Source: Ephemerocybe angulata (taxonomy: Eukaryota > Basidiomycota > Agaricomycetes > Agaricales > Psathyrellaceae). Taken from it: 64,000 nucleotides of DNA. The translations under genes were made by a program, and so were the position numbers. How positions within the stretch are numbered: position 1 is the stretch's first letter; each line of letters starts with the position of its first letter. Below the pieces are notes generated by a model that was given only the letters and a program-made list of their open reading frames with translations, was not told the DNA's origin and made no database searches. Positions 24,102 through 33,953 of the stretch are shown piece by piece. The stretch covers positions 868,001 through 932,000 of the forward strand of contig JAACJK010000001.1 of assembly GCA_013368325.1 (NCBI GenBank), given 5' to 3'.

Positions 24102-24781
24102 ATGTCCTCGCGCCGCCCCACTCGTAAGAAAACCCCTCAAGAAGCTATTGACGCAGAAGAACAAAGGAAGGAGAAGAGCCGCAGATCCAGTAGAAATAAC
24201 TACTACAAGTACGCGAGTCTTTTTGCTGCAGTCAAACGCGTCTGAATTCGTTACAGGGATGTAAAGAAAACTAGGGCATACAACGCCAAAAAATCGAGCG
24301 ACTACAGAGCCAGGCAAAGAGCGTAAGTTTGTGCACGGCTTGCCCATCTACATAACCTGACCTTGTATCCATTCTAAGGAAAAAACAAGCCTCAGTCCAG
24401 GCCATACCCGAAGATATTCAAGTAGAGAACAACACACCAACGAGACATCCCTCCTTGTCGCCGCTTCCCTCCTCCTCCATACCGTCTTCTCCATCCCTTC
24501 CCTCTTCTCCATCTCTTCCGTTGTCGTCACCCCCCTCGTCGCCCTGCAGTCCTTCTCCTCAAACAACTCAGTCAGTACGCCCACCTCTGCCAGCTGCCTT
24601 GGGGCCGCTTGTGCGCATGGCAGCCTCCCCACCCCAAAAGGGTGATACCACTGCCGGCCAATGTCCTCGACGCCCCCAAAAATCGACAGCTCCCCAATAT
24701 CGAGATGCTCGCATGACCTACCCATCCATCTCATCCCTGGCGTCTGCGCTGAAGCTGTACAACTCAGTCCGGAAGTTGTAG
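24102..24781 (+). CDS. Small basic transposon-encoded protein
   Basis: Exons 24102-24208, 24257-24322 and 24379-24781 join in frame to 191 residues. The first 70 residues are strongly basic and helical (RRPTRKKTPQEAIDAEEQRK, then AKKSSDYRARQRAKKQ). They are reminiscent of, but not matching, the basic region of a bZIP protein; no leucine zipper follows. The middle is a Ser/Pro low-complexity run (PSSPSLPSSPSLPLSSPPSS), and the end (YPSISSLASALKLYNSVRKL) could form one amphipathic helix. The function is unknown. The three-exon frame continuity supports a real gene, and the charge suggests nucleic-acid binding. Confidence 0.62.
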
Positions 24782-24983
24782 ATCCTGTTCCCGCTGTACC
24801 GTACAATGAATGCGAATTATGCGATAGTAGAAATAAATTCACTTCATGATTCTATCTACTGGAAAGCCCTAGCTATACTACTTAAAGGGAAAAGAGGGTC
24901 GCATTGGGGTCGCATTGGTGTACTGAAGAGTTAATCAGCGTCTGAGCTCGGGATCATGGAATGGGAATAGCATACCTTTTTGG

Positions 24984-25499
24984 CTAGAGCTCCCGGTCAA
25001 GCCACTTGTCCAGGGCCTCGCACTCCTCCATGTCGACGGCCTTCACCCAAGAGTCCTCGTTGGGGCTATACCCCAGCCAGCGTACCAAGTACATCAGGCA
25101 TTTCCTCTTTTCTCCCTCGGGGACTCGCCGCTCTTCGTCGACAATGCAGTCGACGTACCACTCTACTTCTCCCTCAGCTGTGATGACCGGTTCGCGGCTG
25201 GTGCAGGCGCATGGACGCCCAGAGATGGGGTCCGCGATGGGGCTGTGGGGTGCCAGCATGGGCCCGGAGGCGTCGGCGCGATCTTCGTCGACCATCGCGA
25301 TGGGGGTGTGCGCAGACATGGGGGCTTCGTCGGGGGGAAGGAGCTTTATGGACGCAGCGGGAGAAGGAGGTATGGTGGGATGACGGGTCGAGGATGGAGA
25401 TTGAGGAGGGTTGGGTGGAGGGTTGGACTCGGATACGTGTGACCTCTTCATTTTTACTGGCAGCTGGGGCGGTGGTGGGGTGCTAAAAAATCTTTGCAA
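24984..25499 (-). CDS. Chromodomain protein carried by the transposon
   Basis: A single exon of 171 residues. Residues 1-95 are Pro/Ser-rich and disordered. Residues about 113-170 form a chromodomain: EWYVDCIVDEER, then KCLMYLVRWLGYSPNEDSWV, then a C-terminal helix EECEALDKWLDREL. Aromatic cage positions (Tyr115, Trp141, Tyr144 region) are present, consistent with methyl-lysine binding. Family knowledge: chromodomains often steer transposon integration or chromatin association, and a free-standing one beside a transposase and a TET/JBP enzyme fits a targeting or silencing-evasion role (inference). The gene lies antisense between two plus-strand genes. A short Cys pair (PCACTS) precedes the domain. 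Confidence 0.83.
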   Translation of the reverse strand: MQRFFSTPPPPQLPVKMKRSHVSESNPPPNPPQSPSSTRHPTIPPSPAASIKLLPPDEAPMSAHTPIAMVDEDRADASGPMLAPHSPIADPISGRPCACTSREPVITAEGEVEWYVDCIVDEERRVPEGEKRKCLMYLVRWLGYSPNEDSWVKAVDMEECEALDKWLDREL

Positions 25500-26461
25500 T
25501 CGTCCTTCGGGCGTATCCGAGGCCGGCTTTGATCCGTCACTGGCACGGGCGTCTAAGATAGGCAGGACCGAATCGGGTCAGTGACGGGTCAGTGATGGGT
25601 CAGTGACGCCGTTGGTGTTTTGGTAGTCTCTCGGACTCTCTCCATTAGCCTAGATGGCCCAAACTGCAATACACTGAAGTGGTGGTATATTGGCCACCGC
25701 GCATTTGTGAGTTTGAACCCAGACTAGGCGCCCAGGCCTAGGGAGTATGGAAGAGGGGAATGTGGCCAGGTCAGTGACGGGTCAGTGACGCGCACCTCCA
25801 CAGCCTGTTTACCAGCTTTGGGCACATTTACTGCACCTCTATGACTCTGTATTGGGTGGAAATAACTCACCTGTAATGTATCTTAGTGTAGCTCCTGAAT
25901 TCCTGTAAATAAATTGAGTGGGGAGCATGTTCTTGATTCTGTGTCTCTGCATCTATGGCGATCGAGGATCAAACCTGCTGACACTGCCTGACAGGTGCAA
26001 TTGTTGGTTCTCGGCCAAGACTAAATACACGTCTTAACCCTAGACCTCAACCATCCCCCTTCGCTCTCTCTAACACATTCCAGCTGCCCTTTCTTGCGAC
26101 CTCTGACACAGTTCTAAGATTTATTCAAGGCTCTACCACTGGTGTGTAACGCGAAAGGGCGGTAAGTCGCTCGCTCAAACTCTTTCTGCATTACCTCTCT
26201 CCCTCTGCCTCCGTGTCACTCCTCAGCCGCCCATGCGCTGGGCGCGGCTCTTGCGGATACAGCCCATGGATCTCACCCAAAGGTCCTAGCTTATCTTTTG
26301 CGAGACCGCCCTTGGGGCCCGGGGCAAGTGCTCGAACGCTGTTCAGCGTGCTGCTCCCGGCAGCTGACTCGATGCTTGGGAGACTCGCTCTGGAACTCTC
26401 CGTGTACCCATCCTGACTGACCCAGCCTATCCTAGGTACCCTGTTTCGAACACGCCTCGAC
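25500..26461. other. Non-coding spacer in the transposon
   Basis: No gene seen. It holds short direct repeats at 25,570-25,800, a tRNA-like relic at about 25,640-25,735 (GTGGTGGTATATTGG with GAGTTTGAACCC, T-stem unpaired), and presumably the promoter of the TET/JBP gene. Confidence 0.5.
25574..25795 (+). repeat. GGGTCAGTGAC direct repeats
   Basis: The 11-bp motif GGGTCAGTGAC (one copy GGGTCAGTGAT) occurs head to tail about three times at 25,574-25,608 and again as a near-tandem pair near 25,770-25,792. It lies upstream of the chromodomain gene and could be its operator or another transposase site. Confidence 0.7.
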
Positions 26462-28365
26462 ATGTCTCGGAAGGTACGACACCCATACGCTCTTCCTGAA
26501 ACCGTCTCATCTCTGTTTAGACTCGATCTGGCCGGACGTTTTCCTCCTTCACAACAGGAGAAGATGCAGACGAACACAGCGAGATCGGCGTCTGGAAGAC
26601 AGACTTCTCTAGTGCTCTTTACTTCTCAGCAGCCTCTAGTGCCCAGAGAGCTGTAGGGTATGCTGTCGACGATGACGGCTTCGGAGATGATGAGCTGCAG
26701 GTCATGTCCCGCTCACCGTCGCCTGTGCTGTACGGCGATGAGGATATATATGGCATTATAAGCGGGGAAGCTGTGAGTTCTCATCTTCCCGTACTGTCTG
26801 CTTGCATGCTAAGACATTTCCACAGCTAACCAGCACGCCATTGGAGGAGCACTCTGGCTCTGCCTGTCCCCCCCTTGGTCCGCCACCTACACCATCCCGT
26901 CTTGCAGAACCATCGTCTCCCAATCCCGAGACCGTGTCGGCCAAAGCTGGCTCCAGTCATCGCAGGGCGGCGACTCAACGAGAGGCCAATGCCAAGTCAT
27001 CCTCTCCCGCTACCCCGGGCGCCGCATCAGCGAACACAGGCTCCAGCCGTCGCAGGATGGCGAGGCGACAAAATGCCAAGGCAGCTCGCATTGCTACGTT
27101 CGCCACCAATGCGGCTGTGACGCATCGTCCGAAGTCCCAGACGCTGCGCCGATACACCAAGCATCACCGAAGGGCTGCTGCGTTGAAGTCACTGAGGGAC
27201 TTGCCTCATGCTGGGGGAGGGTCCTGGATCGGGCGGCGGGGCGGCAGTGGAAAGAAGAGTTTGTGGTCATTGGAGGAACTCCGGGAGAAAGAGTATGGCT
27301 ACGTCGCGTACGAAGCTGGGTAAGCCACTACTATGCGCGCATGTCGATTCTCGTTTACTGACAAGCGCCTATCCAGGATGAACATCTTCTTCGTAGACGC
27401 TGACGACGTCATCGTCAGCGCTCTTATTGATCGGCCTCAGTGCGAGGACTGGCCCATAGTTCTTGACGAGGCTGCCCGCTGCCTTCGGGTCTCCCGCATC
27501 ATTGGATTGGAGCAGCTCGCTTTCTCAAAGGCCTTCACCGAACACCGGCGCGGGGACTTCTTAGCCTTACCGGTGGGTGTCTCGATGGGCGGGGGTCAAG
27601 TCGTGCGTGAATTCCTTTTATGTCGCCCGCACATCGTTGCCTGACTAGAGCCTTCAGAAACCTGGAAATCTCGTTCACCAGGTCTATGCGCGACGCAGGA
27701 TTGCACAATCTATCTTACGAAACCGGGCAGTTCGGCGCCTCGCTGGCTATCAATCGAGTAAGCACCCCTGTAGTATATCTGTCAGAATCTAGGGCACTCA
27801 TTTATGAATAGGCGCATTCGCGTTTGTCGCCCCAAAATTATACCGGCGTTACTCGACAGACCTCTCGGCACTATTTGAACACCACAAGGAGCTCCAGTGG
27901 AACTTTGATAACAGCATCTTCCCTGCAGCGAGCTTCAATTGTGGACCGCAGAGTGCGTCCATTCAACACTTCGACCATAACAACCTTTCTTTTGGACTTT
28001 GCGCCCTCACCCCCCTCGGAAATTTCGATTGGACGAAAGGGGGACACCTCGTCTTGCACAGTTTAAAGTTAGTTGTCGAGTTCCCGCCAGGCACGACGGC
28101 ACTTCTTCCATCCGCGGCGGTGGAGCATAGTAATATCCCCGTACAGCCGGGTGAGGATCGGATGTCGATGGCACAGTATGCCGCAGGTGGACTGTTTCGC
28201 TGGGTTGCGTATGGCTTCAAGACGGCGAGTAGCCTTTCCTCGACCGCTGCGGGGCGCGCAAAAAGGGTATCGGTTGACGGAGGAGTAGACGAGCGTTGGG
28301 AAAATGGACTGCATTTATATTCTACTTTAGATTCTTTAGATAGTGACTACACCGTGAGTCGTTAG
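26462..28365 (+). CDS. TET/JBP-family 2-oxoglutarate/Fe(II) dioxygenase
   Basis: Exons 26462-26473, 26521-26772, 26826-27319, 27377-27602, 27658-27757 and 27812-28365 join in frame to 545 residues. The first third is disordered and basic (SSRRRMARRQNAKAAR). The C-terminal half is the double-stranded beta-helix: PGNLVHQVYARRRI, KLYRRYSTDLSALF, the HxD iron motif HFD (H414, D416), LTPLGNF, GGHLVLHSLKLVVEFPPG, distal iron ligand in VEHSN (H467), the 2-oxoglutarate arginine in GEDRMS (R478), and GGLFRWVAYGF. All cofactor ligands are kept, so activity is expected. Family knowledge: these enzymes oxidise 5-methylcytosine or thymine in DNA, and fungal copies are expanded together with KDZ elements. 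The likely role is changing methylation of the element or its target (inference). Confidence 0.85.
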
Positions 28366-28842
28366 ATGTGCCTGCACTTGTGGGCTTGGCGCCGAATATA
28401 TGAGCCGGGTTCCGCCTTCGCTTAACATGCGGTCGGTTTTGTCGGGTCTTGGGGATACGTTCTGGTTGCTGGTCGCACTGACATGTTGGGCCAATGCACT
28501 CTACACTTGAATATATAGTTACGCCCTGCTCTTTATCTCTCCCGCTGTGTGCGGACTTTCCACAGACAGAATATTTGAGGGCGCTAGTTACCGGCGCCTA
28601 ATTGAATGCCTGCCGGGGATACTGCCTATAGCCGAGTCGAGCCGAGATGCCGTACCTCCGGAAGCTCTGCCAGTTCCCAATTTAGAAATCGAACTGGGTG
28701 AACACCTCACTACGCTCATCGCGAGCCACCATGCACACGAAATGCAATCAGAGCCTCAGGGACCCCGTAGGCACATATCCGAGCTCCTTGGCTTTCGTTC
28801 TCGCTTCTCTGCCCTTCGCCGCCCACGTCAAAGCCCAACCTG
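28366..28842. other. Spacer upstream of the large accessory gene
   Basis: An open frame at 28,547-28,843 lacks an ATG and known domains. It may be 5' untranslated sequence or an unresolved first exon of the next gene. Confidence 0.4.
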
Positions 28843-31800
28843 ATGTCGCAGCCAGCCTCTGACCTTGCCAGCGTTGTCGGTACGCGGATTATACTCGCTC
28901 ATACCAACCCCTACTGACCTTGGTTCCAGCTAACCCTCTAGTTGGACCCTTCCCAGATTCTCTGGACGAAGTCAACGCCCTACTGGAGGCATGTCAGGCC
29001 GCGTTGGTCAGTCTCAAGGCAGAGCAAACTCTCCTTCTCAGTACGTGCATTTGGCTTCGACCGCCATCGGCCGACTAACCTGCTATCTAGAGAATGGCAA
29101 GAAGGATGAGGCGGGGGGAATATCGAAGCAAACTGCGACAATACGTCTGAACATTCAAAGGCTGGGAGGGAAGAAGTCGGCGCTCACCAGGAGCTTGAAG
29201 CGAGGGAGAGAGGGTCAGGTGGCGGAGGACGTGCAGCCACCACCGCCCAAGAAGGTGCGCGAGGATGTGCAGCCTGCAGGTGTGTTCTTTGATGATATGA
29301 TATATCAATGTAATATCTGACTTATTTCTGAAGTTCATGCGGGCCCATCAACCGTAGACAAGCCTGGCGGACCGCCGTCTCTAACCCAGCCGCACTCTAC
29401 CTCGCCACCAGCATCACACCCCCAGCCCCGCCCTGTTGTTTCGAAGGTCTACAAATCCTCGGCGACGGCAGCAGCAGCAGCAGCAGCTACGGCAAACCCA
29501 CAGCCTTCTTCGGTCGCCCCCACTCCCCAGGCTGCCCCGGCAGCGACTGCCATTCCCGCCACTATGCCCGTCACTCCCGTAGCGACTGCTAAGCCCGCCG
29601 CTAAGCCCATAGCCAAATCCGCTCCTACTCCCATTCCCACCTCCACCACTAAGCCCATCGCATCGGCGAATACTGTCACTAAGACCGTACCTGCTACCAT
29701 CCCCGCTGCTAAAACCGTTTCCCCACCCACCCCTACGACAAACACGGCCACCAGTTCCCCAACCACCCCTCGCCTACGTTCCTCAAGCCTTACCCCTGTC
29801 CCCCATGATGGCAATGCACAGGAGGATGGCGATGGTGGGGACCTCCGATTCCAGGACCTGGATTTTGACGACGACGATGTCCGTGTTGGAGGTGGCGGCA
29901 TGGAGGATGTTCCCTCGAGCTTGGTTGCCAATGAAGACCTTCCACTAGGCCCTAGGCCCGGTCCCGGCGGCATCCAGGACATCAACATGAATGCAGAAGA
30001 GCTGGACGTCAAGGACCTGGATGTTAAGCCGAATCCAGGGGATGAGTTGGCTAGAGACGGGCCATGGGGTGCGACCTTTGCGTCGTACGAAGAGTTCAAG
30101 GCATGGGAGGAGGCGTTTATCAACACCCATGTCAACAGCGTGATGGGCGGTAAGCCGTGTACGCACTGCGGTTCCAGTAAGTCCACTGCGCTGCCCGGCT
30201 GGCCGTTACCCATTAACTTATACTCTCCCTTTAGAACCTAGTGACGCATCGGAGGCCGAACATGGCGAGGAGGAGACTCAGGAGAGAAAAGGGCGTGGGC
30301 GCAAGTGTGCAGATGGAGAAGAAAACGAACACTTAGGCGATAGGTGGGAGAACCTTCCTGTGGAAAAGCAGGATGAGATTATCGGTACGTCGCATAAGCC
30401 CGGTACTACCTGACGTTACTTATTCGTTCGATCAGACAAATGCAAGGCGGCGTTCACTGCGCATCTCGCTACGGGGGAGCCCATACCGCTTGATCAGAGA
30501 TGCTGGTGTCGACGAGCACCCGCTTGCTTCCCTAAGCTCACGACCCACTCGTACACCCTCGCGGCCAGTCTCCTCATCAATCGCGAGGGTCGGACTGTAT
30601 GCCCCTACCACACCATGTACCAGCGCAGCGGCAAGATCGACAACGACATCAATAACGACGCCTCAAAGACTCGTTACACCGTCACTGGCGTCCCCTACGA
30701 TTCACAAAAAAAGGCGGAACCCAACCACCCCCCAAGCTTCCTTGACCGCCCAAGCTATTCCACGCCCGACGGCGCGACGCGCTGCGCGACGGGGTGGAAT
30801 GCTAACTTCACTCGCGACAAGGTCTTATCATTCTTCCTCAGGGGCGAAGGCGGTCTTTACCTGCACTGCGGGTGCGACTTGGAGGAAGTTTTGGTCGAGT
30901 TTGTCGTGTGGAAGACCCTCAAGATCAGCTCTCCATCTCGTGTCGAGGGCTGGGGGGAGGGGAGACTTCGCCCTATCAAACCCCGCGACCGCGCTATCAT
31001 CTACGTTATCATCACCAGCTTCATGAACTATGACATCGAGGATCTTTTCGACGTCGACTCAAACGGCTTTTCCCTCGACGATGCCCGGAAGCTTCGCCAC
31101 CACGTCAGGCGCTTAACGAGGGTTTACGAAACGCCGTACGGCACGGTGGATAGTAGGGGTCAGGGCCGAGTTGCGAAAAGGAACATGGCTCGAGATATGG
31201 AGCTCTCTGACCAGGAGCACAAGAGGTCAACGCCTGGTACCGTTAACCCGAAGTCATCAAAGTCATCAAAGCCCCCTTCTTCGTCAAGCTCTTCCTCCTC
31301 CTCTAACCCATCCTCCTCCGACTCATCCTCCTCCGACTCATCGAGCAGCTCCACCTCTGATTCGGATTCCATCTTGGCGCCTCACGTCTCGGACGAGGAG
31401 GACTCCAAGGCGAGGGTGAAGCTTGAAATTGAAAAGCGGGATAAGAAGAAGAGTAAGGCGAAGAAGGAGCGGCGAAAGGAGAAGGAGAGAAAGAGGGAGC
31501 GGGAGCGAGAGAAGGAGCGAGAGAAGGAGCGAGAGAGGGAGCGAGAGAGGGAGCGAGAGAGAGAGAGGGAGGAGGAAAGGGAGAGGGAGAAAAGGAGAGA
31601 AAAAGCGAGGAGGAAGGAGAAGAAGAAGAAGTTGAAGGAGCAGGAGAGGGAGAAAAAGAGGGAGAAAAAGCGCGAGAAGGAAGCGAAGGGGAAAGGGAAG
31701 GAGGAAGGGCTGTCGAAGCAAAAGGTGAAGGTGGAGGAAAATGGTACGGCGTTGAAGGTTGCCTTGATGGGCACTAATTTAGGCAGCTCGTCTAAGGATG

Positions 31801-31847
31801 CGATTGTGCTTTCCGACTCCAGCTCGGACTCCAGTGGAAGTGATTAG
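28843..31847 (+). CDS. Large transposon accessory protein with Cys/His cluster and Arg/Glu-rich coil
   Basis: Exons 28843-28879, 28942-29040, 29091-29279, 29334-30176, 30235-30384 and 30436-31847 join in frame to about 909 residues. The order is a short coiled region (LDEVNALLEACQAALVSLKA), an Ala/Pro/Thr linker with an 8-Ala run, acidic patches, CTHCGSS, then an ordered zone with candidate metal ligands (KCKAAF, RCWCRRAPACF, CPYHTM, LHCGCDLEE). A Ser run and a highly charged tail of Arg/Glu/Lys repeats (EREREKEREKERERERERER) follow, with a closing Ser/Asp-rich end. Not a family I recognise. The Cys/His zone resembles a KDZ-associated zinc-binding module, and the charged tail resembles RS/RE-type nuclear proteins. 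An earlier start cannot be excluded. Confidence 0.68.
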
Positions 31848-32479
31848 TAGCTGTATCTTATGTCTTATGTCTCAAATAGTAGTGCATCATATCAGTTTGG
31901 ACTAATACAACTCTCGTCAACCCGTATTCCTGACCTCTGATACTGTTACAAAGTTTGTTGTCCTGCCTTCTCAATATTAATGTTGGAACTTGGACGTAGT
32001 ACAGCTGTAAAGGTACAAAAACATAAATCGTCATCAACGGGATTCAAAGGTACAAAAACATAAATCGTCATCAACGGGATTCGAACATCGGGCCTCAGGA
32101 AGGTAAGCCCTGAGCGTTCAGAAGCTTATCGTGCCAACCGTTCTGCCATTTGGACATGTAGAATGGGCTTTTACCAACAAGAATGAGGGTTGACGCCCAC
32201 CGGCCATCTTCTCGCCACCTCCCGCTGACTGCTTCATTTGCTCTTACTTCCTCCTTGTTTCGCCACTCCCACCTAGGTAAGATTAAAAACTTGTTTCAAC
32301 GGCAGCCATTTGACATGCATGCTGGTAGCATGCAGGGGCTCACCTATCTCCCTGGGCCCGTTCGGGAGATGCTCTTCTGTATTTTTTTAATGCTTTGGCT
32401 TGACCGCGACTCGAACCCTGGACCATCTGGAGACCTGGTGCCGGAGTATTCGCCGCCCGTATCTTCCTTAGGCGCCCGA
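31848..32479. other. Spacer with tandem repeat and tRNA-like relics
   Basis: No gene. It contains a 37-bp tandem duplication (32011-32084). There are two minus-strand tRNA-like relics, at about 32,064-32,160 (GGCAGAACGGTTGGC with GATGTTCGAATCCCG) and about 32,400-32,475 (GGGTTCGAGTC B-box). In neither does the T-stem pair. Confidence 0.5.
32011..32084 (+). repeat. 37-bp tandem duplication
   Basis: Two adjacent copies starting AGGTACAAAAACATAAATCG, with only terminal differences (..GATTCAA versus ..GATTCGA). The second copy runs into a tRNA-like B-box. Confidence 0.85.
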
Positions 32480-33850
32480 TGGTTGGAGCGAAGACGCGGG
32501 TATCTTCCTTGGTTTCCGTGAGGCTCGCAGCTGGTAGGAACGACCATCAACTTATCTTCGGTGTGCTTCCTGTCAGTCGATATTGAAGGTGCCTATATCT
32601 TCAGTTTGGGTCACGGTAAAAGAACTCGATCTTCGGCGTGTCTCCTGAAGATGGCTAGTATATCTTCTGTGGGCTGCATCTCTCGAGGCTGAAGATGAGT
32701 GTAAACTCCCTGTTGAGAGGTTGAGGTTTCGATTTATCTTCGGTATTCACTTTTGATTCACTTTGGAGACGTCTCGAAGATGGTGGTATCTTCCATGCGT
32801 CTCGCCGTATGGGAGGCTGAAGATGACCACAATCTCCCGGGCCTGGCTCCAGGTGGGCTCGAAGTTCAATTTATCTTCGGTGGTCCCTCTGCATGGCGCC
32901 TCGAAGATGGCAGTATCTTCCGTTTGACCCGCTTTATGGGCGGCTGAAGATGCCCACAAACTGGCCGGGGCTGTAATCTATCTTCGGAAGTCTCTCTGCA
33001 CGGCGCCTCGAAGATGGCGATATGTTCCGTTGGCCCCGCTTTGTGGGCGGCCGAAGATGACCACAATCTCCCGGGGCTGGCTCCAGATGAGCTCTCGAAG
33101 TTCAATTTATCTTCGGTGCAACTTCGGTGGACTCTCTGCACGGCGCCTCGAAGATGACGGTATCTTCCGTTCGACCCGCTTTGTGGGCAGCTGAAGATGA
33201 CCACAATCTCCCGGGGCTGGCTCCAGGTGAGCTCTCGAAGTTCAATTTATCTTCGGTGGTCTCTCTGCACGGCGCCTCGAAGATGACGGTATCTTCCGTT
33301 CGACCCACTTCATGGGTGGCTGAAGATGGTCACAAACTCAAGTCCGAACGAGGTGTCTTCGGCACGCCTCTCTGGCGGGTGTGTCGAAGCTGGTTGTATC
33401 TTCCGTGCATCTCCCTGGAGGGGACCAGGAGGACATGCATATGATGATATATCTTCCGTGAGGGGTCTTGCTGAGCCGCCATGCCAAGGTACCGAAGATG
33501 GCATTGTCTTCCGTACCGGCCACGGTAATCGAGAATGAAGACGCGTCTATCTTCCGCGGGTCAGACACAGGCGGGGTGGAGGGCGCTGGAGGTTCGATGG
33601 ATCTTCCAGGTGTCTCCTTGGAGGTTGCCTCAAAGACGGTGATTTCTTCCTTGAATCTTAAGGCTTCGAGAGGAACCTCTCATCTTCCATATATCAGCCT
33701 GCTGAGTCTACCAAGAAGTGTTTATATCTTCGGAATTGAGGTACAACTCTGAGCGAAGACAGTGTGTTCCTCTGCTTCGAGTGCCATCTCAAGTACTGAA
33801 GATATCGAAGACTTCTACCATCTAAATTTCGCTTTTGAATTTTGAAGATT
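32480..33850. repeat. Right subterminal GAAGAT/ATCTTC array with 105-140 bp tandem units
   Basis: The same hexamers as at the left end, here organised into degenerate tandem units. The block GGCGCCTCGAAGATG recurs near 32,895, 33,002, 33,142 and 33,271, and GAAGTTCAATTTATCTTCGG recurs at 32861, 33097 and 33237. Units contain one ATCTTCGG, one GAAGATG..ATCTTCC pair and one CTGAAGATG. Frames opened by the repetition are not genes. Confidence 0.78.
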
Positions 33851-33942
33851 CACGTGAGCAGTCCCCAAACACCGACCAGTCGGGGTCGATATAGCGTACC
33901 AGTCGGGTGGGTTTGGTACGACAGGTCGTTCACCGGGTATCT
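33851..33942 (-). repeat. Right terminal inverted repeat
   Basis: Inverse partner of 17314-17404. It begins on the + strand with CACGTGAGC and ends in ACGACAGGTCG, followed by about 16 less conserved bases up to the duplicated target site. Confidence 0.82.
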
Positions 33943-33953
33943 GAGAGGTTCGG
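33943..33953 (+). repeat. Right copy of 11-bp target-site duplication
   Basis: GAGAGGTTCGG, identical to 17303-17313 and immediately followed by the displaced host exon. The true duplication may be shorter (8-11 bp) if the element's ends share bases with it. Confidence 0.85.

Larger units (their letters stand above)
17314..33942. mobile_element. Giant KDZ-type DNA transposon with TET/JBP and chromodomain cargo
   Basis: A 16,629-bp segment bounded by inverted repeats of about 91 bp, flanked by an 11-bp direct repeat, and sitting inside an otherwise continuous coding exon. Gene order is transposase (-), coiled-coil accessory protein (+), small basic protein (+), chromodomain protein (-), TET/JBP oxygenase (+), large Cys/His protein (+). 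GAAGAT-rich arrays occupy about 1 kb inside each end. All six frames appear open, so it may be autonomous. Known: TET/JBP genes in agarics are associated with KDZ transposons that carry cysteine-cluster domains. Seen here: a complete unit with both ends. Confidence 0.88.

Noticed and set aside
31338..31774. Leucine- and Ser/Phe-rich antisense frames that look like membrane proteins
   Set aside because: They are the complement of the Arg/Glu/Ser repeat tail of the plus-strand protein.
32064..32160. A tRNA gene on the minus strand
   Set aside because: A-box and B-box are present but T-stem bases do not pair and the acceptor ends do not match; listed only as a relic. The same applies to the four other tRNA-like sites.
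32747..33568. Repetitive frames in the right subterminal array as a repeat protein
   Set aside because: Both strands open because of the tandem units; no start, intron or conserved frame logic.
17314..33942. A Starship-like element or a retrotransposon
   Set aside because: No tyrosine recombinase, reverse transcriptase or integrase motifs were seen; the inverted repeats, target duplication and KDZ-type core fit a DDE DNA transposon.
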